DNA of 64,000 nucleotides from Hymenobacter piscis (GCF_018760735.1 NZ_JAHHZN010000008.1:124001-188000), one strand, 5' to 3'; counted from the stretch's first letter, positions 16,804 through 26,600 are shown. The notes: generated by a model from the letters alone, not told the origin. Translations and numbers: made by a program.

Positions 16804-17489
16804 CTTTTCAGCCCTTTCTGGGTGAAGAGCCGCTCCCGGCCGCGCACAACTTTGTGCAGGTCGCCGAGGAAGAGCTTGACGCGGGCGAAGAAGATGTAGC
16901 CGCTGATTTCGTCCGCGGGCTTGGGGCCGGAGGCGAAAATCTGCCGGTAGCCGGTGCCCGCGCCCAGCCCTACCCACCGGAACACGCGGTAGTGGGCGGC
17001 TACCGAGGGCTCCACCAGGTACAGGATTTCGGAGGGCGTGCGGTACACGCCCCCATCGGGGTAGGAATACTTGGTATAGTAGCTCCCGATGCCGATCTGC
17101 AGGGGCGTGCTCAGCTCCCAGCGGCGGTTGCCAATGAACACGTATTCGCCGTAGCCGGCCAGGTAGCGGAAGCGCACTTCGTCGCGGGTACCGGGGGGCG
17201 TGCCGACGGGTTGCGCCGCCCGGGTGGGCACGCCCCCCGAGAGGCGGTACACGCCCAGGCCCGCCCGCCAGCGCCCCCGCCACTCCAGCCCGCCTTTCAC
17301 CCCGTTGATGCCCACCACCTTGCCATTGAGAATGGAGAAGCGCTGGTCGAACTGAAAAACGGGCCGCCGGTGCCCATTGCGCACAAACGTGGTGTCGAAC
17401 CGGGCAATAACGGTGGCGGCCGCCGGCCGGGCGGCCAGCCAACCAGCCGTCAGCAACGGCACTACAACAACCAAACGGGCAACTTTCAC
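16791..17489 (-). CDS. Outer-membrane beta-barrel-like protein, unknown function
   Basis: The start is a GTG at 17487-17489, fixed by a TACCTTTG promoter element five nt before it. The 232-residue protein begins with a signal peptide (MKVARLVVVVPLLTAGWLAA, cut near AAA at about 23-25). Alternating hydrophobic and aromatic strands follow (RRPVFQFDQRFSILNG, WRAGLGVYRL, FRYLAGYGEYVFIG, LQIGIGSYYTKYSY, AAHYRVFRWVGLGAGTGYRQ, GYIFFARVKLFLGDL), consistent with an eight- to ten-stranded barrel. The last residues VNE and the stop come from a tandem GTGAATGAGTGA phrase. No specific family is recognised. Confidence 0.8.
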   Translation of the reverse strand: MKVARLVVVVPLLTAGWLAARPAAATVIARFDTTFVRNGHRRPVFQFDQRFSILNGKVVGINGVKGGLEWRGRWRAGLGVYRLSGGVPTRAAQPVGTPPGTRDEVRFRYLAGYGEYVFIGNRRWELSTPLQIGIGSYYTKYSYPDGGVYRTPSEILYLVEPSVAAHYRVFRWVGLGAGTGYRQIFASGPKPADEISGYIFFARVKLFLGDLHKVVRGRERLFTQKGLKRVNE

Positions 17490-17501
17490 GGGGCAAAGGT
17501 A
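17487..17501 (-). promoter_or_regulatory. TAnnTTTG -7 element at a GTG start (likely leaderless)
   Basis: On the minus strand TACCTTTG (17501-17494) is followed by CCCC and then the GTG start. The same arrangement, TACCTTTGCCCC plus start codon, is seen at 47126-47140. Confidence 0.7.
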
Positions 17502-17604
17502 GGGGCAGAGGCGGGAGCGGCGCCCGGCTCACCCGGGCGGCAACGCCGTTCCACCGGCCCGGTCTGCGGGTTCACCCCGCATCCGGTGGGCCAAGTGGCG
17601 GCTT

Positions 17605-18108
17605 TTGGACATGTTTACGGGTGCAAACCAACCGTGGTGGTATATGTTCCTCTCCCCCGACCTGCTGTTTTCCCTGGCCAACCCCATCGCCCTGCTGGGT
17701 TGGGCCTTGCTGGTGCTGGCTCCGCGCTGGCGCGGCACCCACCGGCTCGTACTCAGCGGGGCGTTTCCCTTGGTATTGGCCGGGGCCTACGCCCTGCTCA
17801 TTGGCAGTCATTATCTGGGTCCGCACGCTACCGAGGGCGGCTTTGGGTCCCTGCGTGAGGTAGCCGCTCTGTTCCGCAGTCCCTGGGCCCTGCTGGCCGG
17901 CTGGGTGCATTACCTGTGTTTTGATCTGAGCCTGGGCATCTGGGAAAGCCTCGATGCCCGCCGCCGCGGCGTGCCCCACCTGCTGCTGGTCCCCTGCCTG
18001 CTGCTCACCTTCCTGTTCGGGCCGGTGGGGCTGCTGCTCTACGCGCTGGTCCGCCGCTTCTACGCGCCCGTGTCGGCAGTTACACCCGTTGCTTCGGTTC
18101 CTTCCTAA
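17605..18108 (+). CDS. ABA4-like membrane protein
   Basis: This 167-residue integral membrane protein has four hydrophobic segments. It shows the ABA4-like (DUF4281) pattern: SPDLLFSLANPIALLGW near the start, GSHYLGPHATEGGFGSLREV in the middle, and GWVHYLCFDLSLGIWE with FGPVGLLLYALVRR at the end. In plants ABA4 is needed for neoxanthin formation; the bacterial role is unknown, though a link with carotenoids is sometimes proposed and would suit pigmented Bacteroidota. It is followed after 11 bp by a second membrane protein, so the two probably form an operon. Confidence 0.85.
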   Translation: MDMFTGANQPWWYMFLSPDLLFSLANPIALLGWALLVLAPRWRGTHRLVLSGAFPLVLAGAYALLIGSHYLGPHATEGGFGSLREVAALFRSPWALLAGWVHYLCFDLSLGIWESLDARRRGVPHLLLVPCLLLTFLFGPVGLLLYALVRRFYAPVSAVTPVASVPS

Positions 18109-18119
18109 CCACCACCGCC

Positions 18120-18965
18120 ATGTTATCAGTCGCCATTGCTTCGCCGAAAAACACTGCCGCCAACTCCCAATTGAACACTGGGCCGAGCTGGCTGCGGGTG
18201 CTCCACCGCGTGAACCCGGTCCTGAGCCTGACGGGCTGGCTGCACCTGGGCCTGCTGGTGGCTACGCTGGTGCTGCTGCCCCTGGACGGGCGCCTCGTGA
18301 CGGGCGCGCCGGTGTGGCTGAAGCCGCTCAAGTTCACCGCCTCCATCGTGGCCTACGTCTGGACGCTGGGCTGGCTGCTGGCCGATTTGCCGGCGGCCAC
18401 GCAGCCCGACGTACGCCGCCTCAGCTGGGGCGTGGCCCTGAGCATGGGGGTGGAAATGGCCTGCATTTTCGGGCAGGCAGCCCGGGGCACCACCTCCCAC
18501 TACAACGCCGCCACCACCTTCGACGGGGTTTTGTTCGGCCTCATGGGCGTGTTCATTCTGATGAACACCCTGCTCACCGGCTGGGCCGTTTACCTAGTCT
18601 GGCGGCACCGGCCCCAGGGCCCGGCCGGTTACGTGTGGGGCGTGCGGCTGGGGCTGCTGGTGTTTCTGGTGGGCTCGGTGCTGGGCGGCATGATGATTCA
18701 CCTCAGCCAGCACACCGTGGGCGCCCCCGATGGCGGCCCGGGCCTGCCCGGTCTGGGCTGGAGCACCCGGGCCGGCGACCTGCGCGCAGCCCACTTCCTG
18801 GGCCTGCACGCCCTCCAACTCCTGCCCCTGCTGGGCTGGGCGCTCAGCCGCTGGCTGCCGCGCCACGCCGGCGCGCTCATCTGGCTGGGCACCGCGGGGT
18901 ACGTAGCCGCCGTGGCGGCCCTCTTCATCCAGGCCCTGCGCGGCGTGCCGTTGGTGAGGTGGTAA
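18120..18965 (+). CDS. Seven-segment integral membrane protein of unknown function
   Basis: The 281-residue protein has about seven hydrophobic segments and conserved-looking loop motifs: APVWLKPLKFTASI near 60, GQAARGTTSHYNAATTFDG near 120, and MIHLSQHTVGAPDGGPGLPG with DLRAAHFLGLHALQ near 190-230. Several conserved His residues lie near membrane borders and could bind haem or metal; this is inference. It follows the ABA4-like gene by 11 bp. I do not recognise a named family. Its stop codon lies in the first copy of a tandem GGTAAATGAGTGAAGT phrase repeat. Confidence 0.82.
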   Translation: MLSVAIASPKNTAANSQLNTGPSWLRVLHRVNPVLSLTGWLHLGLLVATLVLLPLDGRLVTGAPVWLKPLKFTASIVAYVWTLGWLLADLPAATQPDVRRLSWGVALSMGVEMACIFGQAARGTTSHYNAATTFDGVLFGLMGVFILMNTLLTGWAVYLVWRHRPQGPAGYVWGVRLGLLVFLVGSVLGGMMIHLSQHTVGAPDGGPGLPGLGWSTRAGDLRAAHFLGLHALQLLPLLGWALSRWLPRHAGALIWLGTAGYVAAVAALFIQALRGVPLVRW

Positions 18966-19077
18966 ATGAGTGAAGTGGTAAATGAGTGAAGTGGTGAATG
19001 CGTGAGATGCTGATGTTGTGGCTTTATGCCTGACGTTGGCATCCCACGCATTCACCACTTCACTCATTCACCGCTAC
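18963..19077. repeat. Inverted phrase repeat (GTGAATGAGTGAAGT type) between convergent genes
   Basis: Three tandem phrases (18963-19005) face complementary phrases at about 19041-19073. No family A core is present. The left arm begins within the stop of the membrane-protein gene and the right arm ends at the stop of the gene ending at 19074. Confidence 0.8.
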
Positions 19078-20618
19078 CGCAGGCGGGTGAATTTGCGGCG
19101 GATGATGTCCTGGACGGGGACGTTTTCGATTTTGCTTTCCAGCCAGGAAATGATGTCGAGGTAGAGGAAGGGGCGCCGTTCGTAGGGGTTTTCGGCAATG
19201 CGGGTGAGCTGGTTTTTGAGCTTGGTGAAGGCCTCCCTGAGCTGGGACGGCGTCCAGTCGCCGAGGGTGCGCAGGAAGCGGAAAATGGCCTCCTGCATGG
19301 GCTGCTGGTCGTTCATCTTGCCCAGGAAGCGGTACACCGACCGGATCTGATAATCCAGGGCTTCGTCGCGGCCGGCCTCGTAGTGGGCAATCAGGCTCAG
19401 GATGCGGGCGAAGCACTGGATGTCTTCGCGCAGGCTGGCTTCCTTGAAGTAGATGACCTTGTTGAGGTACTCGATGGCCGGGCCGGGCTGGCCGCTGCCA
19501 AAGTAGAGGCTGGCAATTTTGTAGTAGAACACTAAGCGGCGGTGCGGGTCGAGCTGGAGGCGGAACCGCTCCAAGTTTTCGAGCAGCTCGGGCACGATTT
19601 GCAGCCCCTCGGTGAACTGCCCGCGCATGAAGTAGCCGTTGAGGCGGTTGGTGTAGAGGTACAGAAACAGTAGCGTTTCGAGGTTGGGATTGGTGCGCCG
19701 GTCGGGGTCCTGGGCGTAGGCTTCCAGCCGGGCCAGCACCTGCTCAAACCGGCTGTAATAGAGCATGTTGTAGGTGGTCACGAGCAGGTTGTGCAGGCCC
19801 TTAAGGTAGAGCATGGGCTGCTGTTCCCGCATCAGGTCGTTGTGCTCGAACAAATCCACCCACTTCTGGGCGTAGCGGAAGCACTGGCTGAAATTCTGCG
19901 TGATGGTGTAGTACCACACGTGAGCCTGGTAATAGTAGAGCTGCTCGAAAAAGCTGGCTTCCCGCAGGTTCAGCCCCGGCAGCCCTTCGCGGAAATAGGC
20001 CGTTATCTTCTCGTAATCCTGCTGGTTGCGGGTGTGCCCGATTTTGAGGTAGCGCCCATACATGCGCAAAGCCAGGTTGGAGAGCTCGTGCTCCCGGCTT
20101 ACGTGGGCCACCGTGTGACTGGCCTCGTCGGAAAGCTGGCGGGCCCGCCCCCGGATGCTGCGCGTGATGTACTGGCCCTCAATGAGCTTCTCGAATTCCA
20201 GAACCTGCAACACAATGTGGCGCATTTCGGCCTGCTGGGCAGTGGTTTTCACCTTTTCCAGCATCCGCAGGCTGTGCTGGTACAGCCCTCGGTTGTAGAG
20301 CACGCGCGCAAAATCCAGCTGCTCGTGGAGCTGAATATCGAGGTTGTGGCCCGCGTGGTACATGCGCAGACTGGAGAGCAGCTGGCGGTAGAGGTTGGCC
20401 TTGAGGTTGGCGAGTTGTATTTTTCTGATGGCCGGCACCTGGGCCAGCACCCGCTCCTCATCGTAGCGCTCCTGGCCGTCGAGGGCGTCGAAAAGCTGCA
20501 GAAACTTGAGCCCCTCAGTGGAGCCCTGCCGGTTAGCAAACAGGCGGAAGTGCCGCTTCTCGGTGCGGCTCAGGGTCTTTATCAGCTGGAAAACCGGGTC
20601 GTTACTTCCGTTGGGCAT
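19074..20618 (-). CDS. Large helical-repeat (TPR-like) protein, unknown function
   Basis: The 514-residue protein starts MPNGSNDPVFQLIKTLSRTE and has no signal peptide or membrane segment. The whole chain looks alpha-helical with repeat-like hairpins (LANLKANLYRQLLSSLRMYH, LYQHSLRMLEKVKTTAQQAEM, GPAIEYLNKVIYFKEASL), giving a TPR-like solenoid without a clean consensus. Similar proteins of about 520 residues are, as far as I know, widespread hypotheticals in Bacteroidota. The N-terminus (TEKRHFRLFANRQ) is the most distinctive part. Genes of the region give no functional hint. A cytoplasmic scaffold role is the best guess. Confidence 0.85.
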   Translation of the reverse strand: MPNGSNDPVFQLIKTLSRTEKRHFRLFANRQGSTEGLKFLQLFDALDGQERYDEERVLAQVPAIRKIQLANLKANLYRQLLSSLRMYHAGHNLDIQLHEQLDFARVLYNRGLYQHSLRMLEKVKTTAQQAEMRHIVLQVLEFEKLIEGQYITRSIRGRARQLSDEASHTVAHVSREHELSNLALRMYGRYLKIGHTRNQQDYEKITAYFREGLPGLNLREASFFEQLYYYQAHVWYYTITQNFSQCFRYAQKWVDLFEHNDLMREQQPMLYLKGLHNLLVTTYNMLYYSRFEQVLARLEAYAQDPDRRTNPNLETLLFLYLYTNRLNGYFMRGQFTEGLQIVPELLENLERFRLQLDPHRRLVFYYKIASLYFGSGQPGPAIEYLNKVIYFKEASLREDIQCFARILSLIAHYEAGRDEALDYQIRSVYRFLGKMNDQQPMQEAIFRFLRTLGDWTPSQLREAFTKLKNQLTRIAENPYERRPFLYLDIISWLESKIENVPVQDIIRRKFTRLR

Positions 20619-21005
20619 CGTAGGCAGTCAAAAGTCAACGTTTTGATTTACAATTACTTATTTCCAAAAAACAATTTTATAGAAATAGTACCCAGCCGGG
20701 ATAATAGTTTCCTGAGGCGAGGTAGCCGGTGGTACTTGCCGACAACAATAACGGGTAAAGATGCCATGTCCACACTATTTTTCACTCCCTGGCCGATACT
20801 ATTTTCGGCTCTCGTAACGGCGGCCCAACAGGTTCTCCGGCGAGCGGCCACCCCGCCCGGCCGGCGCAGAGCCCTCGCCTCTATACCATCCCGAATTGAA
20901 CCAAACCAAGGCTTCTACCAGCCCGGAAGCCGGCCGGGCTCTTACACGCTCTCTCCCCTCCGGCAGCGCTGATTCTGGCAGGCGGCCCGAATGCGCCGGC
21001 AGGGT

Positions 21006-21048
21006 GGGGAAGCAGGGCCGGACGCCGGAAGCCGGCCCTGGCTTCCCC
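21006..21048. other. Strong GC-rich hairpin upstream of ilvE
   Basis: GGGGAAGCAGGGCCGG (21006-21021) pairs with CCGGCCCTGGCTTCCCC (21032-21048) with one bulged base. No T-tract follows, so it is not a standard terminator. It might be a leader structure or a member of an unrecognised repeat family. Confidence 0.55.
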
Positions 21049-21058
21049 AATGTTAGAG

Positions 21059-21162
21059 TAGGGAGTACCGGGTAGTGAGCAGGGAGTACTTAAATTCATT
21101 TGACTGACTAACAGATCACTAGCAAGGCTGAGCACTCATTACCCCCTACCCGGCACTCCCTA
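21059..21162. repeat. Inverted phrase repeat (TAGGGAGTACCGGGTAG type)
   Basis: The arms 21059-21075 and 21146-21162 match with one mismatch. Additional GGGAGTACT and ACTCCCTACTGAATAC phrases extend the arms. Confidence 0.7.
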
Positions 21163-21189
21163 CTGAATACGCAATCCTCATTTCCCTTC

Positions 21190-22092
21190 ATGTACTACTC
21201 TCCCGATACCGTGGCTTTCCTGGATGGCGAATTTGTGCCGGCCGCGCAGGCTACCTGCGGCGTGTATGCCCAGGCCTTGCACTATGGCTACGCCGTTTTT
21301 GAAGGAATTCGGGCCTATAATACGCCCGCCGGCACGCGCATTTTCAAGGCCGAGGAGCACTTCGAGCGGCTGCACTACTCCTGCCGGGTCATTGGCCTGC
21401 CGCTGCCCTACTCGGTGGAGGAGCTGACGCGGCTCAGCTACGAGGTGCTGGAGCGCAACGGCCTGACTGATGCCTACATCCGGCCGCTGGTGTTTGCCGG
21501 CGCGCCCAACATGAGCCTGAAGGCGGCCAGCACCAGCAACGTGCTGGTAGCCGTGTGGGAATGGGGCAAGTATCTCGGCGACCAAAGCCTGCGCCTCACC
21601 GTCTCGCCCTACGAGCGGCCCAACCCCAAGGCCGTGCCCATCGAGGCCAAGGTGGCGGGCCATTACGTGAATTCCATCATTGCCAGCACCGAGGCCAAAG
21701 GCCGGGGCTACGACGAGGCCCTGCTGCTGGACATGCACGGCCACGTCGCCGAAGGCCCCGGGGCCAACTTCTTCTTCGAGCGCGACGGGGAGCTAATCAC
21801 GCCTCCGGCCGGCAGCATCCTGCGCGGCATCACCCGCAACACCATCATCGACCTGGCCCGCGAAGCCGGCATCACCGTCACGGAGCGGTTTTTCGGCCCT
21901 GAGGAGCTACGCACCGCCGAGGCCGCCTTCATGACCGGCACCGCCGCCGAGGTCATCGGTATTGCCTCCGTGGATGAGGTGGTGTTCGAGCGCCCCTTCC
22001 AGCAAACCATCGGCGGCATGCTGGCCCAGCACTACCACGCGCTGGTCACGGGCCAGTCGGTTAGAACGGAGGGCTTAGAGGTGAGAGCTTAG
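21190..22092 (+). CDS. ilvE: Branched-chain amino acid aminotransferase
   Basis: The 300-residue class IV PLP aminotransferase shows GVYAQALHYGYAVFEGIRAY at the N-terminus, the PLP lysine in IEAKVAGHYVNS (Lys154), EALLLDMHGHVAEGPGANFF (Glu at the cofactor) and the phosphate-binding ILRGITRNTIIDLA. It transfers the amino group between glutamate and the 2-oxo acids of valine, leucine and isoleucine. It is the first gene of a co-directional ilv-leu run. The normal length is about 300. The gene ends in DNA that passes into tandem GAGCTTAGAA phrases. A D-amino acid or ADC lyase assignment is less likely given the neighbours. Confidence 0.93.
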   Translation: MYYSPDTVAFLDGEFVPAAQATCGVYAQALHYGYAVFEGIRAYNTPAGTRIFKAEEHFERLHYSCRVIGLPLPYSVEELTRLSYEVLERNGLTDAYIRPLVFAGAPNMSLKAASTSNVLVAVWEWGKYLGDQSLRLTVSPYERPNPKAVPIEAKVAGHYVNSIIASTEAKGRGYDEALLLDMHGHVAEGPGANFFFERDGELITPPAGSILRGITRNTIIDLAREAGITVTERFFGPEELRTAEAAFMTGTAAEVIGIASVDEVVFERPFQQTIGGMLAQHYHALVTGQSVRTEGLEVRA

Positions 22093-22135
22093 AACTGAGA
22101 GCTTAGAGCTTAGAATCCAGAAGTAAGAACCCAGA
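22085..22135. repeat. Direct tandem phrases GAGCTTAGAA
   Basis: Degenerate GAGCTTAGAA/GAGCTTAGAG copies begin before the ilvE stop and continue into the gap. Confidence 0.5.
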
Positions 22136-22259
22136 AACTAGCGTTTTCGACACCAAAGCAACTGGTCCATCCTCTCTACCCACAACATCAGCAACGACGA
22201 GACGCGAAGTGTCGCGTCTCTACAACCACCAACCCGTCTGCCTACTCCACCAATCGTCT

Positions 22260-22304
22260 GGCTCCCCCTCTCCCCCTGGAGAGGGGGCCGGGGGGTGAGG
22301 CAAC
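22260..22304. repeat. Family B right-hand half-copy before ilvD
   Basis: CCCCCTCTCC...GGAGAGGGGG hairpin followed by CGGGGGGTGAGG, matching only the 3' half of the 1803-1932 copy. It ends about 42 bp before the ilvD start. Confidence 0.8.
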
Positions 22305-22345
22305 CCAGCCTACGCACTAAGCACCAGGCACTACCCCCTACCACC

Positions 22346-24073
22346 ATGGCCCTCAACAAATACAGCCGCATTTACACCCAGGATGACAGTCTGCCGGCCT
22401 CGCAGGCCATGCTGATTGGCTCCGGCATTGCGGAGGCCGATTTGCGCAAGCCGTTCGTGGGCATCTGCTCCACGGGCTTCGAGGGCAACACCTGCAACAT
22501 GCACCTCAACCAGCTGGCCGACGCGGTGAAGCAGGGCGTGCAGGAGCAGGCTTTGGTAGGGCTGCGCTTCAACACCATCGGCATCAGTGACGGCATCACC
22601 AACGGCACACCGGGCATGCGCTACTCGCTGGTGTCCCGCGAAATCATTGCCGATTCCATTGAGGCCATGGCCGGGGCCCACAACTACGACGCCCTGGCCT
22701 GCGTGGTGGGCTGCGACAAAAACATGCCCGGGGCTCTGATTGCCATGGCCCGCCTCAACCGCCCCAGCCTGATGGTGTACGGCGGCACCATCCGGGGCGG
22801 CACGTTCAAGGGGCAGCAGCTCAACATTGTATCGTGCTTTGAGGCCTACGGGCAGAAACTACAGGGCCGGATTTCGGACGAGGACTACCGCGGCATTATC
22901 CGCAACGCCTGTCCGGGCCCGGGAGCCTGCGGGGGCATGTACACGGCCAACACCCTGGCCGCCGCCATCGAAACACTGGGGCTGAGCGTGCCCTACTCCT
23001 CGTCGGCCCCGGCCGAAAGCGCCGAGAAGCAGCAGGAATGCCGCAGCACCGGCGCCTACCTGCGCCGCCTGCTGGAGCTGGACCTCAAGCCCCGCGACAT
23101 TCTGGTGCGCGAGGCCTTCGAAAACGCCCTGGTGGTGACGACCGTGCTGGGCGGCTCCACCAACGCCGTGCTCCACCTTATGGCCATTGCCCACGCCGCC
23201 GGCGTCCGGCTCACGCTCGAAGATTTCCAGGCCGTGAGCGACCGGACGCCGGTGCTGGCCGACCTCAAGCCCAGCGGCAAGTACCTGATGGAAGACCTTT
23301 CGGCCCGGGGCGGGGTGCCGGCCGTGCTCAAAACCCTGCTCAACGCCGGCCTGCTCCACGGGGATTTACTGACCGTAACGGGCCGCACCCTGGCCGAAAA
23401 CCTGGCCGACGTGGCTCCACTGGGCCCCGAGCAGGACATTCTGCGCCCCGCCAGCAACCCCATCAAGCCCGACGGCCACATTCAGATTCTGTACGGCAAC
23501 CTGGCCCCTAGGGGCGCGGTGGCCAAGATTACCGGCAAGGAAGGCACCCGCTTCGCCGGCCCGGCCATCGTGTTCGACTCCGAAGAGGAGCTGAACGAGG
23601 GTATTGTGCAGGGCCTGATTCAGCCGGGCCACGTGGTCGTGATTCGGTACGTGGGGCCCAAGGGCGGGCCGGGTATGCCCGAGATGCTCAAGCCCACGTC
23701 GGCCATCATCGGGGCCGGGCTGGGCGACAAAGTGGCCCTACTCACCGACGGCCGCTTTTCGGGCGGCACCCACGGCTTCGTTATCGGCCACGTGAGCCCC
23801 GAGGCCTACGACGGTGGCCCGCTGGCCCTGGTGGAAAACGACGACTGGATTACGCTGGACGCCGCCGCCAACACCATGAACGTGGCCCTGAGCGACGAGC
23901 AGCTGGCCCTGCGCCGCCAGCAGTGGCAGCAGCCCGCGCCCCCGGTCAGCCAGGGCGTGCTGCTGAAATACATCCGCACCGTGAGCGACGCCAGCCACGG
24001 CTGCATCACCGACTTAGCCGACCACCGCCATGTTCCCGAACCCGCAGCTTCAGTCCGCGCCAGCCTCGCCTGA
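22346..24073 (+). CDS. ilvD: Dihydroxy-acid dehydratase
   Basis: The ATG at 22346 ([14 protein letters not shown]) gives 575 residues; an open upstream part of the frame is excluded. Iron-sulfur and substrate motifs are present: [75 protein letters not shown] and [21 protein letters not shown]. It dehydrates 2,3-dihydroxy-isovalerate and -methylvalerate to the 2-oxo acids used by IlvE. The last 44 bp overlap the start of ilvB in another frame, which indicates translational coupling. A truncated family B repeat sits just upstream. Confidence 0.96.
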   Translation: MALNKYSRIYTQDDSLPASQAMLIGSGIAEADLRKPFVGICSTGFEGNTCNMHLNQLADAVKQGVQEQALVGLRFNTIGISDGITNGTPGMRYSLVSREIIADSIEAMAGAHNYDALACVVGCDKNMPGALIAMARLNRPSLMVYGGTIRGGTFKGQQLNIVSCFEAYGQKLQGRISDEDYRGIIRNACPGPGACGGMYTANTLAAAIETLGLSVPYSSSAPAESAEKQQECRSTGAYLRRLLELDLKPRDILVREAFENALVVTTVLGGSTNAVLHLMAIAHAAGVRLTLEDFQAVSDRTPVLADLKPSGKYLMEDLSARGGVPAVLKTLLNAGLLHGDLLTVTGRTLAENLADVAPLGPEQDILRPASNPIKPDGHIQILYGNLAPRGAVAKITGKEGTRFAGPAIVFDSEEELNEGIVQGLIQPGHVVVIRYVGPKGGPGMPEMLKPTSAIIGAGLGDKVALLTDGRFSGGTHGFVIGHVSPEAYDGGPLALVENDDWITLDAAANTMNVALSDEQLALRRQQWQQPAPPVSQGVLLKYIRTVSDASHGCITDLADHRHVPEPAASVRASLA

Positions 24074-25775
24074 GGCCCTGGCCGCCCCGCAGGTATCCGG
24101 GGCCGTGGCCCTGTTGCAGGGCTTGGTGGCCGAGGGCGTGGACACGATTTTCGGCTACCCCGGCGGGGCTATCATCCCCATTTACGATGCCCTGTATGAT
24201 TTTCAGGAGCAACTGACGCACGTGCTGGTGCGCCACGAGCAGGGCGGGATTCACGCCGCCCAGGGCTACGCCCGGGCCTCGGGCCGGGTGGGCGTGGTGT
24301 TTGCCACCAGCGGCCCCGGCGCTACCAACCTGGTAACCGGCCTGGCCGATGCCCAGATTGATAGCACCCCGCTGGTGTGCATCACGGGGCAGGTGTTTGC
24401 GCATTTGCTGGGCACCGATGCCTTCCAGGAAACCGACATTCTGAACATCACCACGCCCGTTACCAAGTGGAACCACCAGATAACGGACGCCCGGGATATT
24501 CCGGCGGCGCTGGCTAAGGCCTTCTACATTGCCCGCAGCGGCCGGCCCGGCCCGGTCCTGCTCGACATCACCAAAAACGCCCAGCTGCAGCTGTTTGAGC
24601 ACGCCGGCTACGAGCCCTGCACCCACATCCGCAGCTACCGGCCCCGGCCCGTGGTGCGCCCCGAGTACGTGCAGCGCGCCGCCGAGCTTATCAACCAGGC
24701 CCAGCGCCCGTTGGTGCTCTGGGGCCAGGGCGTGCTGCTGGGCCAGGCCGAAGCCGAGTTCCGGGAATTCATCGAAAAAAGCGGCATTCCGGCGGCCTGG
24801 ACGATTCTCGGAGCCGGGGCCCTGCCCACCGGCCACCCGCTGAACGTGGGCATGCTGGGCATGCACGGCAACTACGGCCCCAACGTGCTCACCAACGAGT
24901 GCGACGTGCTAGTGGCCATCGGTATGCGCTTCGACGACCGGGTAACGGGCCGCCTCGACAAATACGCCCGCCAGGCCCAGGTCATCCACCTCGACATCGA
25001 CCCCACCGAAATCGACAAGAACGTAACGGCCACCGTGCCGGTGTGGGGCGACTGCAAGGAAACCCTGCCCCTGCTCACGCAGCTGGTAGCCGCCCGTCAG
25101 CACCCCGCGTGGCGCCAACGCTTCCGCGACCATGACGCAGAGGAAGTGGCCGCCGTTATCCAAGACGAGCTGTTTCCGACCCAGGACGAGCTGACCATGG
25201 GCGAGGTGATTCACCAGCTCAACGAGCTGACCCAGGGCGAGGCCATCATTGTGACCGACGTGGGCCAGCACCAGATGGTGGCCTGCCGCTACGCCCGCCT
25301 CAACCACCCGCGCCTAAGCATTACCAGCGGCGGGCTGGGCACCATGGGTTTTGCCCTGCCCGCCGCCATTGGGGCCCGCTACGGCGCGCCGCACCGCACC
25401 GTGGTGGCCGTCATCGGCGACGGGGGCATTCAGATGACGATTCAGGAGCTGGGCACCATCATGCAAACCGGCATTGAGGTGAAGATTCTGCTGCTCAACA
25501 ACCAGTTTCTGGGCATGGTGCGGCAGTGGCAGGAACTGTTCCACGAACGGCGCTACTCCGCCGTGGAAATTGCCAGCCCCGATTACGTGACGGTAGCCAA
25601 CGGCTACGGCATTGCCGCCCGCCGCGTGGACTGCCGCCCCGACCTGCAACCCGCCCTGCACCAGATGCTGGAGCACCCCGGCTCTTTCCTGCTGGAAGTG
25701 CGCGTGACCCGCGAAAACAACATCTTCCCGATGGTACCCCAGGGCTGCGGCGTGGGCGAAATCCGGTTGAAGTAA
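24030..25775 (+). CDS. ilvB: Acetolactate synthase large subunit
   Basis: The 581-residue ThDP enzyme has [16 protein letters not shown] with the catalytic Glu following in [24 protein letters not shown], the central FAD-linked domain, and [17 protein letters not shown]...[17 protein letters not shown] in the cofactor domain. The MVRQWQ segment is typical of anabolic AHAS rather than catabolic AlsS. It condenses pyruvate with pyruvate or 2-oxobutyrate. It overlaps ilvD by 44 bp and is followed after a family A element by its regulatory subunit gene. The length is normal. Confidence 0.96.
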   Translation: MFPNPQLQSAPASPEALAAPQVSGAVALLQGLVAEGVDTIFGYPGGAIIPIYDALYDFQEQLTHVLVRHEQGGIHAAQGYARASGRVGVVFATSGPGATNLVTGLADAQIDSTPLVCITGQVFAHLLGTDAFQETDILNITTPVTKWNHQITDARDIPAALAKAFYIARSGRPGPVLLDITKNAQLQLFEHAGYEPCTHIRSYRPRPVVRPEYVQRAAELINQAQRPLVLWGQGVLLGQAEAEFREFIEKSGIPAAWTILGAGALPTGHPLNVGMLGMHGNYGPNVLTNECDVLVAIGMRFDDRVTGRLDKYARQAQVIHLDIDPTEIDKNVTATVPVWGDCKETLPLLTQLVAARQHPAWRQRFRDHDAEEVAAVIQDELFPTQDELTMGEVIHQLNELTQGEAIIVTDVGQHQMVACRYARLNHPRLSITSGGLGTMGFALPAAIGARYGAPHRTVVAVIGDGGIQMTIQELGTIMQTGIEVKILLLNNQFLGMVRQWQELFHERRYSAVEIASPDYVTVANGYGIAARRVDCRPDLQPALHQMLEHPGSFLLEVRVTRENNIFPMVPQGCGVGEIRLK

Positions 25776-25776
25776 A

Positions 25777-25965
25777 GTGTCATTGCGAGCCAGAGGCAAC
25801 TGTCATTGCGAGGACGAAGGACGAAGCAATCCGTCCTTATCAAAGCGCAAAGCCCTGGAGAACTGACAAGCCCTGACCGGAGCTACCGATAAAAGGCTTT
25901 GGACTAGGTCGGAGCTTTTGCCCTTGAAAAGGAAGGATTGCTTCGCTTTGCTCGCAATGACATGC
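25777..25965. repeat. Family A element, CATTGCGAG variant
   Basis: Two tandem GTCATTGCGAG starts (25778 and 25802) with GAAGCAATCCG face the inverted arm GGATTGCTTCGCTTTGCTCGCAATGACA at 25934-25962. It separates ilvB from ilvN. Confidence 0.8.
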
Positions 25966-26001
25966 GGGCTGCCCGTCTCACCTCTCATGTTTCATCGCCT
26001 C

Positions 26002-26592
26002 ATGTCCAAGCAAGAATATAACATCACGGCGTACACCGAGAACCAGGTGGGACTGCTTAACCGGCTGGCCATCATCTTCTCCCGGCGCAAAATCAACATC
26101 GAGAGCCTGAACACCTCGCCCTCGGAAATCGAGGGGATTCACCGCTTCAACATCGTGGTGCACGAGTCGGAGGAGGTGGTGCGCAAGATTGCCCGCCAGA
26201 TGGAAAAGCAGGTGGAGGTGCTGAAGGTGTACTTCAACCCCAACGAGGAAGTCATCTGGCAGGAAATGGCCCTCTACAAAGTGCCCACCGACGTCATTGC
26301 CGAGCGGGCGCTGGTGGAGCGGCTGCTGCGCGAGCATGGGGCCCGGGTGGTGCTCATCCGCAAGGATTACACGGTGTTTGAAACCACCGGCCACCGCGAA
26401 GAAACCGACAAGCTGCTGGCCGTGCTGCACCCCTACGGCCTCATCGAGTTTGTGCGCTCGGCCCGCATTGCCATCATCAAAACCAGCCAGGGCTTCCACC
26501 ACAAGCTGCGCGAGTTCGAGCGCCAGCAGCCCGGCGAGGAAGTCAGCGAAAACGAGTTCCTCGGCCGCCGCGACAAGGTGTTTTCGATGTGA
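26002..26592 (+). CDS. ilvN: Acetolactate synthase small (regulatory) subunit
   Basis: The start at 26002 (MSKQEYNITAYTENQVGLLN) gives 196 residues; a second ATG at 25987 is possible and anything further upstream is repeat sequence. An N-terminal ACT domain (VGLLNRLAIIFSRRKINIESLNTSPSE) is followed by the C-terminal AHAS small-subunit domain (EMALYKVPTD...LLAVLHPYGLIEFVRSARIAI). It activates the large subunit and confers valine feedback. The C-terminal tail (EFERQQPGEEVSENEFLGRR) is longer than in E. coli IlvH. Although ilvB and ilvN are separated by about 225 bp of repeat DNA, they are co-directional. Confidence 0.94.
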   Translation: MSKQEYNITAYTENQVGLLNRLAIIFSRRKINIESLNTSPSEIEGIHRFNIVVHESEEVVRKIARQMEKQVEVLKVYFNPNEEVIWQEMALYKVPTDVIAERALVERLLREHGARVVLIRKDYTVFETTGHREETDKLLAVLHPYGLIEFVRSARIAIIKTSQGFHHKLREFERQQPGEEVSENEFLGRRDKVFSM

Positions 26593-26600
26593 CCCCACCA

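Larger units (their letters stand above)
20619..21189. other. 571-bp intergenic region upstream of ilvE
   Basis: No convincing gene is seen. The first 100 bp is AT-richer and could hold promoters for the divergent genes. A strong GC-rich hairpin lies at 21006-21048 and an inverted phrase repeat at 21059-21162, both between any far-upstream promoter and ilvE. Confidence 0.6.
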
